Shown here: positions 25,258-35,868 of the stretch, piece after piece
Numbering within the stretch: the first letter of the stretch is position 1
Layout of the letters: every line of letters begins with the position of its first letter
Assembly (NCBI GenBank): GCA_947492525.1
Contig: CANLNQ010000043.1
Span: forward strand, 1 to 40,469
Origin: an uncultured Granulosicoccus sp.
GTDB lineage: Bacteria; Pseudomonadota; Gammaproteobacteria; Granulosicoccales; Granulosicoccaceae
Direction: 5' to 3'
DNA length: 40,469 nucleotides
Made by a program: the position numbers and the translations under genes
The notes under the pieces: model-generated
The model's database searches: none
The model's input: only the letters and a program-made list of their open reading frames with translations
Told to the model about the DNA's origin: nothing

Positions 25258-25995
25258 ATGGTGAACCCCCGTCTCGTCCCCCACGTCTGTCTATGCTGCC
25301 TGCTGACATCACCTGCAGGCATGGCAACCTCCGTGGACACGGAACCCCCATCCTTTACAGCGCACTTTCGCCATTGGCACGAGCCGTCGAACACGGTGCT
25401 GGATGAAGCGCGAATCACCTACAGTCTTCACGGACTTCGCGTCGAGCAGCTGGGCGAGGCGGCCGGCAATGTGTTCATCGCAAACTATTCGGAAGACGCT
25501 TTCTGGTTTGTTGATCGGAACCGCCACCTGGTTCATGCGATACCGGTGATAGTCGGTGCCGAGACAGAGGCAGGCGAGGTAGCAGCCACTGAAGTGGCCG
25601 GCATGAGTGCCGGAGACTTGCCGGGCGACAGGCATGATTCTGCTCCTTCCATTCCCCAGAGATTCTCGGCAATACAATTCGAGCCCTGTGAGGGGCTGTC
25701 CAGGGTGTCGCTTGGTGAGCTACGGTTTCAAGGACGCGCTGTGCAGCGGTGGTCCTGTCTGTTCGGAGGGGAAGAAGTCGAAGAGCACTGGTTTTCAGAT
25801 GAGGCGGGAGTTGTAGTAAGAACCGAAACACCAGACGGCTTTGTCAGTGAGTTGACTGATGTTCAAAGTCGACGGTTCGTCGCATCGGCCTCTTTTCGGC
25901 CTCCATCACATTATCGCTCTGTTGAAATTCAGGAGCTGATCAATCCTGCTGTGCCTATCAGTTCCTATCGTGAAGAAGAAAATGGCCAGCCTTGA
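25258..25995 (+). CDS. Hypothetical secreted protein, possibly DUF4412-like
   Basis: The 245-residue protein starts with a likely signal peptide (about 1-23) and contains no further membrane helix. The pattern of the mature part resembles DUF4412-like or LolA-like periplasmic beta proteins: ITYSLHGLRVEQLGE, then FWFVDRNRHLVHAIP, one Cys pair candidate (FEPCEG, RWSCLFGG) and finally HWFSDEAGVVVRTETPDG and FRPPSHYRSVEI. This resemblance is weak and no function follows from it. It is divergent from the RHS-like gene and lies 212 bp upstream of the pilin gene, so it could be the first, loosely attached member of the Tad region. Confidence 0.65.
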   Translation: MVNPRLVPHVCLCCLLTSPAGMATSVDTEPPSFTAHFRHWHEPSNTVLDEARITYSLHGLRVEQLGEAAGNVFIANYSEDAFWFVDRNRHLVHAIPVIVGAETEAGEVAATEVAGMSAGDLPGDRHDSAPSIPQRFSAIQFEPCEGLSRVSLGELRFQGRAVQRWSCLFGGEEVEEHWFSDEAGVVVRTETPDGFVSELTDVQSRRFVASASFRPPSHYRSVEIQELINPAVPISSYREEENGQP

Positions 25996-26207
25996 TGTAA
26001 TAACCGAAAATTTCCATGACGGAGCCAACAAATATGGATATCGGCTATTGAACTGACACACCCATTCGGGTTGAAATCAGCCCGCTCTTCGACAGAGGGG
26101 CTATCTGGAAGTACTCATCACATTCAGCTGTTCGCTTGCAGGATCACAGGATGTTTCAAGCGCAGTTGTCTCGATCGTCAACTTTCATTTGCAAAAGGAG
26201 ATAAGCA

Positions 26208-26495
26208 ATGAAGTCAATCAATACAACAGCAGGTACCGCGGGAAAGTCGTTCAGGGCTCGCAGGATTCAGGGACAAGGCTTAACTGAATACATCATCATC
26301 GTGGCGCTGATCGCGATTGCATCGATCGTCGCCGTCAGCTTCTTCGGGTCCAGTGTCAAGGCCAGTTTCCTGTCTCTGGGGTCTGATCTTGTCGGTGGTA
26401 CGGCAGTCAACCGGGCCGACCTGGTCCAGGATAATTTCAAGGCTGCGGAAGACAAGGCCAAGGCCAAGGTAACACTCAAGGACTACAACAACTGA
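26208..26495 (+). CDS. flp: Flp-type major pilin
   Basis: The 95-residue prepilin has a 22-residue leader ending IQG, then the type IVb processing motif with Glu at +5 and Tyr at +6 (QGLTEYIIIVALIAIASIV) and a single hydrophobic assembly helix. A short soluble tail rich in Lys, Ala and Asp follows, longer than in the shortest Flp pilins. A strong ribosome site (AAGGAG, 26195-26200) precedes the ATG, and a stable hairpin follows the gene; both fit a highly made structural subunit. In Tad systems Flp subunits form the adhesive filament after cleavage by a TadV/CpaA peptidase, which is not encoded in this window. Confidence 0.92.
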   Translation: MKSINTTAGTAGKSFRARRIQGQGLTEYIIIVALIAIASIVAVSFFGSSVKASFLSLGSDLVGGTAVNRADLVQDNFKAAEDKAKAKVTLKDYNN

Positions 26496-26521
26496 TACCG
26501 GTAGACGGAATCTGACCGGCA

Positions 26522-26576
26522 CAGTGGCTGGCGTCCGTTCGATCCTGCATCACGCAGGACAGGTTGCCAGTCACTG
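26522..26576 (+). other. Two-part stem-loop after the pilin gene
   Basis: An outer 11-bp stem (26522-26532 with 26566-26576, one G-U pair) encloses an inner 6-bp hairpin (TCCTGC at 26543-26548 with GCAGGA at 26554-26559). It lies 26 bp past the pilin stop and ends 34 bp before the next start. It could stabilise pilin mRNA or partly stop transcription, giving more pilin than assembly proteins. There is no T run. Confidence 0.65.
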
Positions 26577-26610
26577 TTCCTGAAACTTCATTGCAGCGGA
26601 GGCAATGACC

Positions 26611-28921
<2,311 letters not shown>

Positions 28922-28929
<8 letters not shown>

Positions 28930-29722
28930 TCCACAACGCAGAGAGAGTGGTAGTGCCATGGTCGAGACGGCCATACTGATGGTCGTCATGGTGCCGTTGG
29001 TGTTCGGTGTCGTGATGATCGGCAATCTGATCGACCTGAAGCAGACCAGCGAACAGGCGGGACGCTATGCGGCCTGGGAGGCAACCGTCTACCCGTCCGC
29101 AGAGCCTGGTGGCGCCCGACCTGCATCGGTCAGGGAGCGCTTCTTCGGCGAGCCCGATAGTGTCTTGTCATCGCAAACAACCGATACCGCAAGCCATCGA
29201 CTCTGGGGTGAGTCAGAGGCTGTGGAGGATCGCAGCTGGGCGGCGAAAACCGCGGTGAGCATCGATGAATCAACCGTGCTGGCGGCTGCCCATCAGCAGG
29301 GAGTGGGTGATTCCACGATAGCCATGCAAGTCGGTGAGACGGCTGGCAAGGCAGGGACCATCCTGGAAGGTCTTGGCGGCAACAGCTGGGGTCTGACCGC
29401 CAACGGGCTGGTCAGATCCTCCATCGGTGTGCAGGTCAAGGCCAATGAGTGGTTGCATACAACCGACACAGAAGGATGTGGGGTAGCCGGCAACTTCGCC
29501 TGTCTGCAGAGCAGTTCGGTCATTCTGGTTGATGGCTGGAGCGCATCGAGCGATAACCAGGCTCGTCGACGCGTGCGCTCCCTGGTACCGGCGTCCGCCC
29601 TGCAGCCGCTGGGCGATATCGTCGCGAAGGTCGGGCATTTGCCCATGTTCAAGGAACTGAAGAACCTCGACGGGGCCTTCGGTCATGTCAACATGAACGC
29701 ACTGCCGGAGTATGCCCAATGA
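28922..29722 (+). CDS. TadE-like pseudopilin
   Basis: The 266-residue protein has a short basic leader (IDPQRRESG), a processing motif with Glu at +5 (SAMVETAILM), one hydrophobic helix (about residues 12-37) and the TadE-like segment QTSEQAGRYAAWEATV. The remaining 210 residues should be extracytoplasmic, with two Cys (CGVAGNFAC). The frame is open to a TTG further upstream, but the ATG at 28922 is preceded at good spacing by GAAGAGG and overlaps the previous stop by 8 bp. TadE-type pseudopilins are cleaved like pilins and are needed for pilus assembly or stability. Confidence 0.82.
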
Positions 29723-30429
29723 CTGTCCACCATGGCTTGCTCGCGTCGCTTATCTCGCTGTGCGCCTTGTTCAACATGGCGGGCCCGGCCTCGGCGGCGA
29801 ATACCTCCGAACACTTGCTGCAGGTACCCGCACCGTTCGATGCCAGGATCCTGTCCGTCGGAAACGAGCTGCTGCACAACGGGCAACGGGTCTCACTGGC
29901 AACATTCGAATCGCCGTCACCCTTGAATGAGACGGCCTTGTTCTATCGGGAGCTGTGGTCGCAGGAGCCAGCCGATGACAGGCCGGGAATGATCGAAGAG
30001 CGTGCGGGTGGATGGTTGATCATCGCTCGCCTACAGGACGGATTTCAGACAGTGTTGCAGCTGGATGAAGAGTTTCCCGCACGCAGCAAGGGTTTGCTGT
30101 CGGTCATGCAGATGGGGTCAGGTGTGGGGACGGCGCCATCGAGCAGTCTCCTGCCCGGCATGCAGAGGCTGTCGAGTACCCGGTCTCAGGATGATGGACG
30201 CGCGTCGGTATTGTCTGTTCATCGAGCAACCGAGGCCGTGGAGCCGCTTGCCAGGCAGCTCGCTGATCTCTGGCAGGGCAAGGGCTGGAATCTGGTGTCC
30301 AGTGAGCTCTATCAGCAAAGTCGCGTACTGCTGCTCAACCGCAAGGATGCCCGGATGGAGGTGGTGATCAGCGATGTGCCTGGGCAAGGCACCCTGGTGG
30401 TCGTGAACGAGGTGGATGATCATGACTGA
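29719..30429 (+). CDS. Hypothetical secreted protein of the Tad locus
   Basis: The 236-residue protein carries a signal peptide (about 1-27, ending PASA) and no further membrane helix. I do not recognise the mature part; it shows two similar-looking stretches ending in VVVNE and LLLNRKD and could be an alpha/beta periplasmic domain. It overlaps the TadE-like stop (ATGA) and itself overlaps the next pilin-like gene by 8 bp, so it is translationally coupled and almost certainly belongs to the Tad machine. A periplasmic assembly accessory is the simplest reading, but this is inference from context only. Confidence 0.75.
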   Translation: MTVHHGLLASLISLCALFNMAGPASAANTSEHLLQVPAPFDARILSVGNELLHNGQRVSLATFESPSPLNETALFYRELWSQEPADDRPGMIEERAGGWLIIARLQDGFQTVLQLDEEFPARSKGLLSVMQMGSGVGTAPSSSLLPGMQRLSSTRSQDDGRASVLSVHRATEAVEPLARQLADLWQGKGWNLVSSELYQQSRVLLLNRKDARMEVVISDVPGQGTLVVVNEVDDHD

Positions 30430-30616
30430 TTGGCTTGCCGCACCCAGCTCGCGTCAGAGAGGCGCTGCCAGTGTCGAGTATGTCGTCTTGACATTGATGG
30501 TGGTCGCAACGTTGTTCCTGCCATTGCCCGGCCTGGACGAGTCCCTGGTCAATACGCTGGTGTCGGCACTGCGACAGTTCCAGGCCAATACCACCTATCT
30601 GCTTTCACTTCCCTGA
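30422..30616 (+). CDS. Small Flp-pilin-like protein (minor pilin candidate)
   Basis: The 64-residue protein has a leader ending RQRG followed by AASVEYVVLTLMVVATLF: Glu at +5 and Tyr at +6 as in Flp pilins, then a hydrophobic helix and a short tail of about 30 residues. The mature form would be about 50 residues. It lacks the Lys/Ala tail of the first pilin, has a proline pair in the helix end (FLPLPG) and is coded in the middle of assembly genes, so it may be a minor pilin or initiating subunit. The start at 30422 overlaps the previous stop by 8 bp; an ATG two codons earlier is possible. Confidence 0.78.
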   Translation: MTDWLAAPSSRQRGAASVEYVVLTLMVVATLFLPLPGLDESLVNTLVSALRQFQANTTYLLSLP

Positions 30617-30649
30617 CTCGAACAGAACCCACTTCCCGGATGACTGCCA

Positions 30650-31507
30650 ATGATTGATCAACATTCTCGAGGGGCTCGCGCCAAGGGGCGACCGGGTAAA
30701 CAGATTCTGATGTTCGTGCTCTCCCTGGCATTGGGGGCGGGCGGTGTCTATTACTCCAGACAATACATCGAAGATCAGGTGTCCTATTACAAGGGCCAGC
30801 TGGACAAGACGGAACCCATGGTGGAAGTGGTCGTGCCGAACCGGGCGATGGTGCGCGGCGAGGTTCTTCTCTCCAGCGATCTTTCGGTACGTCAGATTCC
30901 CGAGAAATACGCTGATAGCAATGCCGTGAATGGCAACAATTACGAAGTCGCCATCGGGCAGCGTATCGACTTCGATATCGATGAAGGGCGTCCGCTACTG
31001 TGGGCCCATCTGGAAGGCGGTCTGACGCCGACGTTCAGCGGCAAGGTGGAGGATGGTCTGCGAGCCATGACGGTCAGAGTCGATGAGATCAATTCCATCT
31101 CCGGCTTCCTGCAACCCAAGGACAAGGTGGATCTGTTCCTGAGTTTCGGCACGGGTCCCGGCCAGCAGATCCTGCCACTGATACAACGCCTGAACGTCAT
31201 TGCCACCGGTGTGCAGACGCTGGTAGACAAATCGTCAGGTGGTAGTACCCGCAATTTCTCCACGATTACCGTGCACGTCAGCCCAGAGGACGGTCAGCGG
31301 ATCACGCTGGCCCAGCAAGTGGGCAAGCTGACCGCCATGTTGCGCAATCCGGACGATGAGTCGCCGGTTGATGAGTCGCCGATGACCGTCAGTCAACTAT
31401 TGAATCAGGAAAAGCCAGCCGTGAAGACAACTCCCAAGGCTGCGTCTAAACCCCGTGCCGTCGCGCAGAAGAAGCCCGGTATCGAGTTCATCATTGGAGG
31501 CCGTTGA
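30650..31507 (+). CDS. cpaB: Flp pilus assembly protein CpaB/RcpC
   Basis: The 285-residue protein has one N-terminal membrane helix (about 18-37) and a SAF/beta-clip-like region (VEVVVPNRAMVRGEVLLSSDLSVRQIPEKYAD). The CpaB core follows, with LRAMTVRVDEINSISGFLQPKDKVDLFLSF and TVHVSPEDGQRITLAQQVGKLTAMLRNPDDE. CpaB proteins sit in the periplasm with the secretin and may touch peptidoglycan or help gate the channel. It is followed by the secretin gene with overlapping TGATG codons, the canonical order. Confidence 0.93.
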   Translation: MIDQHSRGARAKGRPGKQILMFVLSLALGAGGVYYSRQYIEDQVSYYKGQLDKTEPMVEVVVPNRAMVRGEVLLSSDLSVRQIPEKYADSNAVNGNNYEVAIGQRIDFDIDEGRPLLWAHLEGGLTPTFSGKVEDGLRAMTVRVDEINSISGFLQPKDKVDLFLSFGTGPGQQILPLIQRLNVIATGVQTLVDKSSGGSTRNFSTITVHVSPEDGQRITLAQQVGKLTAMLRNPDDESPVDESPMTVSQLLNQEKPAVKTTPKAASKPRAVAQKKPGIEFIIGGR

Positions 31508-33030
31508 TGAAAGCTTGTAGAACACCTTGTCGGCGGCAGGTGATGTGGATGGTGCCGCTGCTGATAGCGACGACCTTCCCGCAGTTGCATGCCGGCAGTG
31601 ATGATGGCTGGTTCGAAGTCAGTCGTAGCGCCGCGCAGGCTAGTGTTGCGGCGTCCAGTGCCGCGGTGCCGGCGCACACCCGCTTGCTGGAAAACGGCTG
31701 GCAGGCGGTACCCGGTATTCGGCATGAACGCCAGCAGTTGCCGAGCTCCGTGAGTACTTCTGACTCATCACGGCAAACCCCTTTGGTGAAGCCTGATCAT
31801 TCATCGAGTAGCCAAACTCTGTTATCGGTGAACGACGATTCCGGAAGCGAACCGTTGATCCTGTCGCGAGGCGAGATTCAGGAAATCGAACGCCGGCAAC
31901 AGGCGCCTGCGCGTGGTGCTGGTGAACAGCCTGAAGTGGCGAGGCAAAGGCAGAGAAACCGGCTGCCTGCATCGGCAGTCAGTACCGTCAACATCGATAT
32001 GTTTGCGGGTGAGGTCAAGGTGTTGGGAAAGGTGGACGTCACCCGAGTGGCCATTGGTAACGGCGACATTGTTCGTGCTGAAGTGCTCGATACGGGGGAG
32101 CTCCTGGTCATCGGAGAAGTCGAAGGCAGTACCTCGTTACGCTTGTGGCACAGCGACAAGACGCAGTCCGACTACAACATACGGGTCAGCGGCGCGGACC
32201 CTGAGACTCGCGTTCGCATGGAGACCATGGTGCGGATGCGTGTGCGCATGATCGAGTTTCGCAAGAGTGCGCTGGGCAAACTGGGAATCGACTGGAGTGA
32301 CAGTGCCGCAGGGCCGGGCTTTGCCGTTGCCGGTGATGCGGTAGGCAACAACCTGTTTCGATTGCCGTCAGATGGCTTGGCTGCCAACTTGCCCAATACG
32401 GTCAAACCCTTCTCGACCTACTTTGGCGTGGCCTCCAGTATTACGTCGCGTATCAACTTCCTGGCGTCCACGGGCGATGCCACCACGCTCGCAGAGCCAG
32501 TGTTGAGCACCACCAATGGTGGTTCCGCGTCGTTTCTGGCCGGCGGCGAAGTCCCTTATCCGAGTGAGGGAGCAAACGGTCAGACTGTTGTCCAGTTCAA
32601 GGAGTACGGCATCAAGTTGAATGTGACCCCGCGCATCGATGCATCCGGCAATGTGCGAACCCTGGTGGAGACCGAAATCAGCCAGCTGGATCCGGCGGTG
32701 AGTATTCAAGGCACGCCCGGCTTGCTGACTCGGCGTGCGCAAACCCAGGTGAATGTGCGCTCAGGCGAAACCATTGTCATATCGGGATTACTGAGCTCGG
32801 AGAGCAGCAAGGATGTGGACAAGCTCCCCGGTATCGGCAATCTACCGGTGATCGGGAGCTTTTTTCGCTCGAAGAACGCCCGCAACTCGGTCAGCGAACT
32901 GGTGATCTTCGTTACCCCCGAGATCATTGAACCTGAAGGACGATTGTTGAGCGAGCGAGAGGGCCAGTTCCTGAGTCGTTCCGAGCAACAGTTCAGTCAG
33001 GCGCAGAGTCAGATACGACTACTGGACTAG
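31507..33030 (+). CDS. cpaC: Secretin CpaC/RcpA of the Tad system
   Basis: The 507-residue outer-membrane channel has a signal peptide (about 1-29), a polar unstructured stretch unusually long for CpaC (about 30-150) and a BON/N0-like domain (VNIDMFAGEVKVLGKVDVTRVAIGNGD). The secretin core follows (about 245-480), including VLSTTNGGSASFLAGGEVPYP, VQFKEYGIKLNVTPRI and the end motif VDKLPGIGNLPVIGSFFRSKN. The protein forms the ring through which the pilus leaves the cell. The ATG at 31507 overlaps the cpaB stop and is preceded by GGAGG at good distance; a TTG one codon earlier is unlikely. Confidence 0.95.
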   Translation: MKACRTPCRRQVMWMVPLLIATTFPQLHAGSDDGWFEVSRSAAQASVAASSAAVPAHTRLLENGWQAVPGIRHERQQLPSSVSTSDSSRQTPLVKPDHSSSSQTLLSVNDDSGSEPLILSRGEIQEIERRQQAPARGAGEQPEVARQRQRNRLPASAVSTVNIDMFAGEVKVLGKVDVTRVAIGNGDIVRAEVLDTGELLVIGEVEGSTSLRLWHSDKTQSDYNIRVSGADPETRVRMETMVRMRVRMIEFRKSALGKLGIDWSDSAAGPGFAVAGDAVGNNLFRLPSDGLAANLPNTVKPFSTYFGVASSITSRINFLASTGDATTLAEPVLSTTNGGSASFLAGGEVPYPSEGANGQTVVQFKEYGIKLNVTPRIDASGNVRTLVETEISQLDPAVSIQGTPGLLTRRAQTQVNVRSGETIVISGLLSSESSKDVDKLPGIGNLPVIGSFFRSKNARNSVSELVIFVTPEIIEPEGRLLSEREGQFLSRSEQQFSQAQSQIRLLD

Positions 33031-33049
33031 ACAGGCAGGGAGCAAGGGA

Positions 33050-35023
33050 ATGTTCGATTTCTACTATCAGCACGGAAAAAGTCGCCGCAAGCTGCATCAG
33101 GCCAAGGGCAGTCACTGCTCGATCGGCAGTGCCAGAAGCAACGATCTGGTCATGGACACACGGATGCTCAGCAAGCGTCATGCAGAATTGCGGCTGGAAC
33201 ACGATGGTTTGTATCTACGCGACCTTGGCAGCCTCAGTGGTACCTGGGTCAACCGTGAACGAATCGTGGAACAGGGGCCTCTGTCAGATCTTGATGAGAT
33301 CGAGATCGGTGATGTCAGTGTGTCCATCCGAGGGATACGGGGGGAGGCTCAGCCACTGGCGAGCAATGAATCAGGATTACGCGGTGGGGGCGCGAACTTC
33401 TTTGATGAAGTAAAAGGTTCAGCCTCGCGGAGTCTAGGCGGCAGCGATGCCAGTGCTGTTTCCGGAATGGGCAATCGCGCTGGACAGGCGTCGTTGCAAG
33501 GTCACCGAGATGAGCTTGTTGTTCGACATGCAGGCCATGGTAGTGCCGCCCAAACCGCCCAAACCGCCCAAACCGCCCAAACCGCCCAAACTTCTCAGAT
33601 TTCCAGTGCAGATGCCGTGTCTGAGTTTTCCGATGGGGCTATTTCGGTTGCGACCGCTCATCCCGAGACCGAGGCTTCCGCACAGCCACAGCCACAGCCA
33701 CAGCCACAGCCACAGCCACAGCCAGTGGCAGGTTTTGATGAAGCGCAGGCTTACTGGGGACGTGTTGTCCACGAGCAGCTGCTGTTCCAGATGGATCTGC
33801 GACGCAAGGATGTCAATCGCATGTCCGATGATCAGTTGCGCAAGGAATCCGGGCAGCTGATCGAGGAGATCATTGCCAGTCTGGCGTCCCAGTTGCCGGA
33901 GTCGCTGGACCGTGAGCAACTGCTTCGCAATGTCCTGAACGAGTCCGTCGGTCTTGGCCCGCTCGAGCAGTTTCTGGACGACGAATCGATAACGGAGATC
34001 ATGGTGAACAACTATCAGGAGATCTTCGTCGAGCGAGGTGGAAAACTGCAACGCTCAGCGGCGCATTTCAGTAGTGATGCCACGGTGTCCGCTGTCATAG
34101 AACGAATAATCACACCGCTTGGCCGGCGTATCGACGAGAGCAGCCCCATTGTCGATGCACGACTCAAGGATGGTTCCCGCGTAAATGCAGTCATTCCGCC
34201 GCTGGCTCTCAAGGGCCCGAGTCTGACGATCAGGAAGTTCCCGAAACATCGTATGCAGTTCTCCGACCTGGTTGCCTGCAATTCGGTGAGTGCCGACATG
34301 GTTGAATTTCTGCGCGTCTGCGTGGAGATGCGCAAGAACATCATCGTGTCGGGAGGAACCGGCTCGGGCAAGACGACCTTGCTGAACGTACTGTCGAACT
34401 TCATACCGAACTCCGATCGCGTTGTCACGATCGAGGATGCGGCCGAGCTGAAGCTCGTGCAACCCAACCTTGTCTCGCTGGAATCGCGTCCTGCCAATCT
34501 GGAGGGCAAGGGTGAAGTGCCGATTCGTGATCTGGTCAGAAACTCGCTTCGAATGCGGCCCGATCGAATCGTGGTGGGTGAGTGTCGAGGGGGCGAGGCC
34601 ATCGATATGCTGCAGGCCATGAACACAGGACACGATGGCTCGCTCACGACCATCCACGCCAACACGCCCCGCGATGTGCTGTCACGGCTGGAAGTGCTTG
34701 TTTTGATGGCCGGTATGGATCTGCCGGTGACCGCCATTCGCGAGCAAGTGGCCTCTGCGGTCGATCTGATCATTCAGCAGAGCCGGTTTCCCTGTGGTTC
34801 ACGCAAGATCACGCGTATCACCGAAGTCGTGGGTGTAGAGAGCGGCACCGTGCAATTGCAGGACATCTTCCGGTTCGAGCAGCAGGGTGTGGACGAGGAG
34901 CGACGCGTTCGTGGCTACTTCTCGGCCACAGGTGCCATACCGGGTTTCTATGAGGAGCTGCGGGATATCGGCGTCGAGGTGGATCTATCGTTCTTCAGCC
35001 CTCGTGGGCAGGCAGGGCTGTGA
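33050..35023 (+). CDS. cpaF: FHA-CpaF fusion: Tad pilus ATPase with N-terminal forkhead-associated domain
   Basis: The 657-residue protein joins an FHA domain (about 1-98) to a CpaF/TadA secretion ATPase (about 230-657). The FHA part shows the expected phosphothreonine-binding residues in IGSARSND, SKRHAEL and LGSLSGTWVN. The linker has five AQT tripeptides and seven QP dipeptides coded by DNA repeats. The ATPase has Walker A GGTGSGKT (435-442), Walker B region RIVVGECRGGEA with Glu511 and the HANT box. It powers pilus extension at the inner-membrane ring made by TadB and TadC. Typical CpaF proteins have no FHA domain. A TadZ/CpaE gene, usually found between secretin and ATPase, is missing, so the FHA domain may supply a localising or phospho-dependent control role; this is inference. 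Confidence 0.95.
   Translation: MFDFYYQHGKSRRKLHQAKGSHCSIGSARSNDLVMDTRMLSKRHAELRLEHDGLYLRDLGSLSGTWVNRERIVEQGPLSDLDEIEIGDVSVSIRGIRGEAQPLASNESGLRGGGANFFDEVKGSASRSLGGSDASAVSGMGNRAGQASLQGHRDELVVRHAGHGSAAQTAQTAQTAQTAQTSQISSADAVSEFSDGAISVATAHPETEASAQPQPQPQPQPQPQPVAGFDEAQAYWGRVVHEQLLFQMDLRRKDVNRMSDDQLRKESGQLIEEIIASLASQLPESLDREQLLRNVLNESVGLGPLEQFLDDESITEIMVNNYQEIFVERGGKLQRSAAHFSSDATVSAVIERIITPLGRRIDESSPIVDARLKDGSRVNAVIPPLALKGPSLTIRKFPKHRMQFSDLVACNSVSADMVEFLRVCVEMRKNIIVSGGTGSGKTTLLNVLSNFIPNSDRVVTIEDAAELKLVQPNLVSLESRPANLEGKGEVPIRDLVRNSLRMRPDRIVVGECRGGEAIDMLQAMNTGHDGSLTTIHANTPRDVLSRLEVLVLMAGMDLPVTAIREQVASAVDLIIQQSRFPCGSRKITRITEVVGVESGTVQLQDIFRFEQQGVDEERRVRGYFSATGAIPGFYEELRDIGVEVDLSFFSPRGQAGL
33548..33592. 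repeat. In-frame 9-bp repeat (GCCCAAACC x5) in the cpaF linker
   Basis: Four exact copies of GCCCAAACC and a fifth with one final change encode five Ala-Gln-Thr tripeptides in the linker between the FHA and ATPase domains. Confidence 0.95.
33683..33724. repeat. In-frame 6-bp repeat (CAGCCA x7) in the cpaF linker
   Basis: Seven exact copies of CAGCCA encode (Gln-Pro)7, a stiff extended spacer just before the ATPase part. A rotation of the same hexamer (AGCCAC) forms the first block of the intergenic array at 14805. Confidence 0.95.
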
Positions 35024-35868
35024 TGCTCTATACGATCCTGATCGTGCTCTTCGTCAGCTTCACGCTGCTGATCTATCACGGCATGAACACCACCACCGAT
35101 GCGGTCGATCAGTTTTCGCAGAAGTTCTCGATGACTGCCGAGTCGAATATGCGCAAACTGTTTCTGTTTGCCGACACACGAAAGCTGTCGATGTTTTACA
35201 TCGCCGCGTTCATCGTGGTACCACCACTTCTGTATTTCAGTGGCTTTGGCCTGGTCATCGCCTCGGCCTCGCTGCTGATTCTGTTCCTGGCACCTCGATG
35301 GCTGTTTGCCCGCTTGGCGACAAGACGTCGCGTCAGGATCAATCAGTCCTTGCCGGATGCACTGGCACAGATTTCCGGTGCCATGCGAGCCGGTTCCACG
35401 TTCTCCATGGCGATGCAAGCCTATGTAGATGAGGACACCGGACCGCTGGGGCAGGAGTTTTCACTGATGTTGCGTGAGCAACGGGTCGGCGCTCGCCTGG
35501 AAGATGCACTGGATAGTCTGGCCGAGCGCGTACAGAGTGAGGAGATGGATCTGGTGGTATCCGCAGCGCTCATTGCCAATGACATCGGCGGCAATCTGGC
35601 GGAAATACTGCAGAGCCTTGCCGAGACGATCCGGCGAAAGCTCGAGATGGAAGGCAAGGTGGCATCCCTGACAGCCCAGGGGCGTCTGCAAGGATTCGTG
35701 GTGTCAGCCTTGCCATTCGCCATCCTGGTACCGCTGACGTATTTCGAACCGGAAGCCACCTTGCCCATCTTCAATTCCTTGCTGGGTTGGCTGTTTCTGG
35801 CTGTCATCGTGATCATGGTCTGCATCGGTGGCCTGATCATTCGCAAGATCGTGAACGTCGATATATGA
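35023..35868 (+). CDS. tadB: Inner-membrane platform protein TadB
   Basis: The 281-residue protein has the T2SS-F architecture: membrane helices near the N-terminus (about 2-20, 55-95), a cytoplasmic helical domain (PDALAQISGAMRAGSTFSMAMQA, GARLEDALDSLAERVQSEEMDLVVSAALIANDIGGNLAEIL) and two C-terminal helices (about 220-275). With TadC it forms the inner-membrane platform driven by the CpaF ATPase. The ATG at 35023 overlaps the cpaF stop (TGATG), so translation is coupled. Confidence 0.93.
   Translation: MLYTILIVLFVSFTLLIYHGMNTTTDAVDQFSQKFSMTAESNMRKLFLFADTRKLSMFYIAAFIVVPPLLYFSGFGLVIASASLLILFLAPRWLFARLATRRRVRINQSLPDALAQISGAMRAGSTFSMAMQAYVDEDTGPLGQEFSLMLREQRVGARLEDALDSLAERVQSEEMDLVVSAALIANDIGGNLAEILQSLAETIRRKLEMEGKVASLTAQGRLQGFVVSALPFAILVPLTYFEPEATLPIFNSLLGWLFLAVIVIMVCIGGLIIRKIVNVDI

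Noticed and set aside
26079..26102. Terminator hairpin between the 25258 gene and the pilin gene
   Set aside because: Only 5+3 bp with a bulge and no T run; too weak to call.
25996..26207. Sigma-54 promoter upstream of the pilin gene
   Set aside because: No TGGCAC-N5-TTGC match could be found; the promoter remains unassigned.
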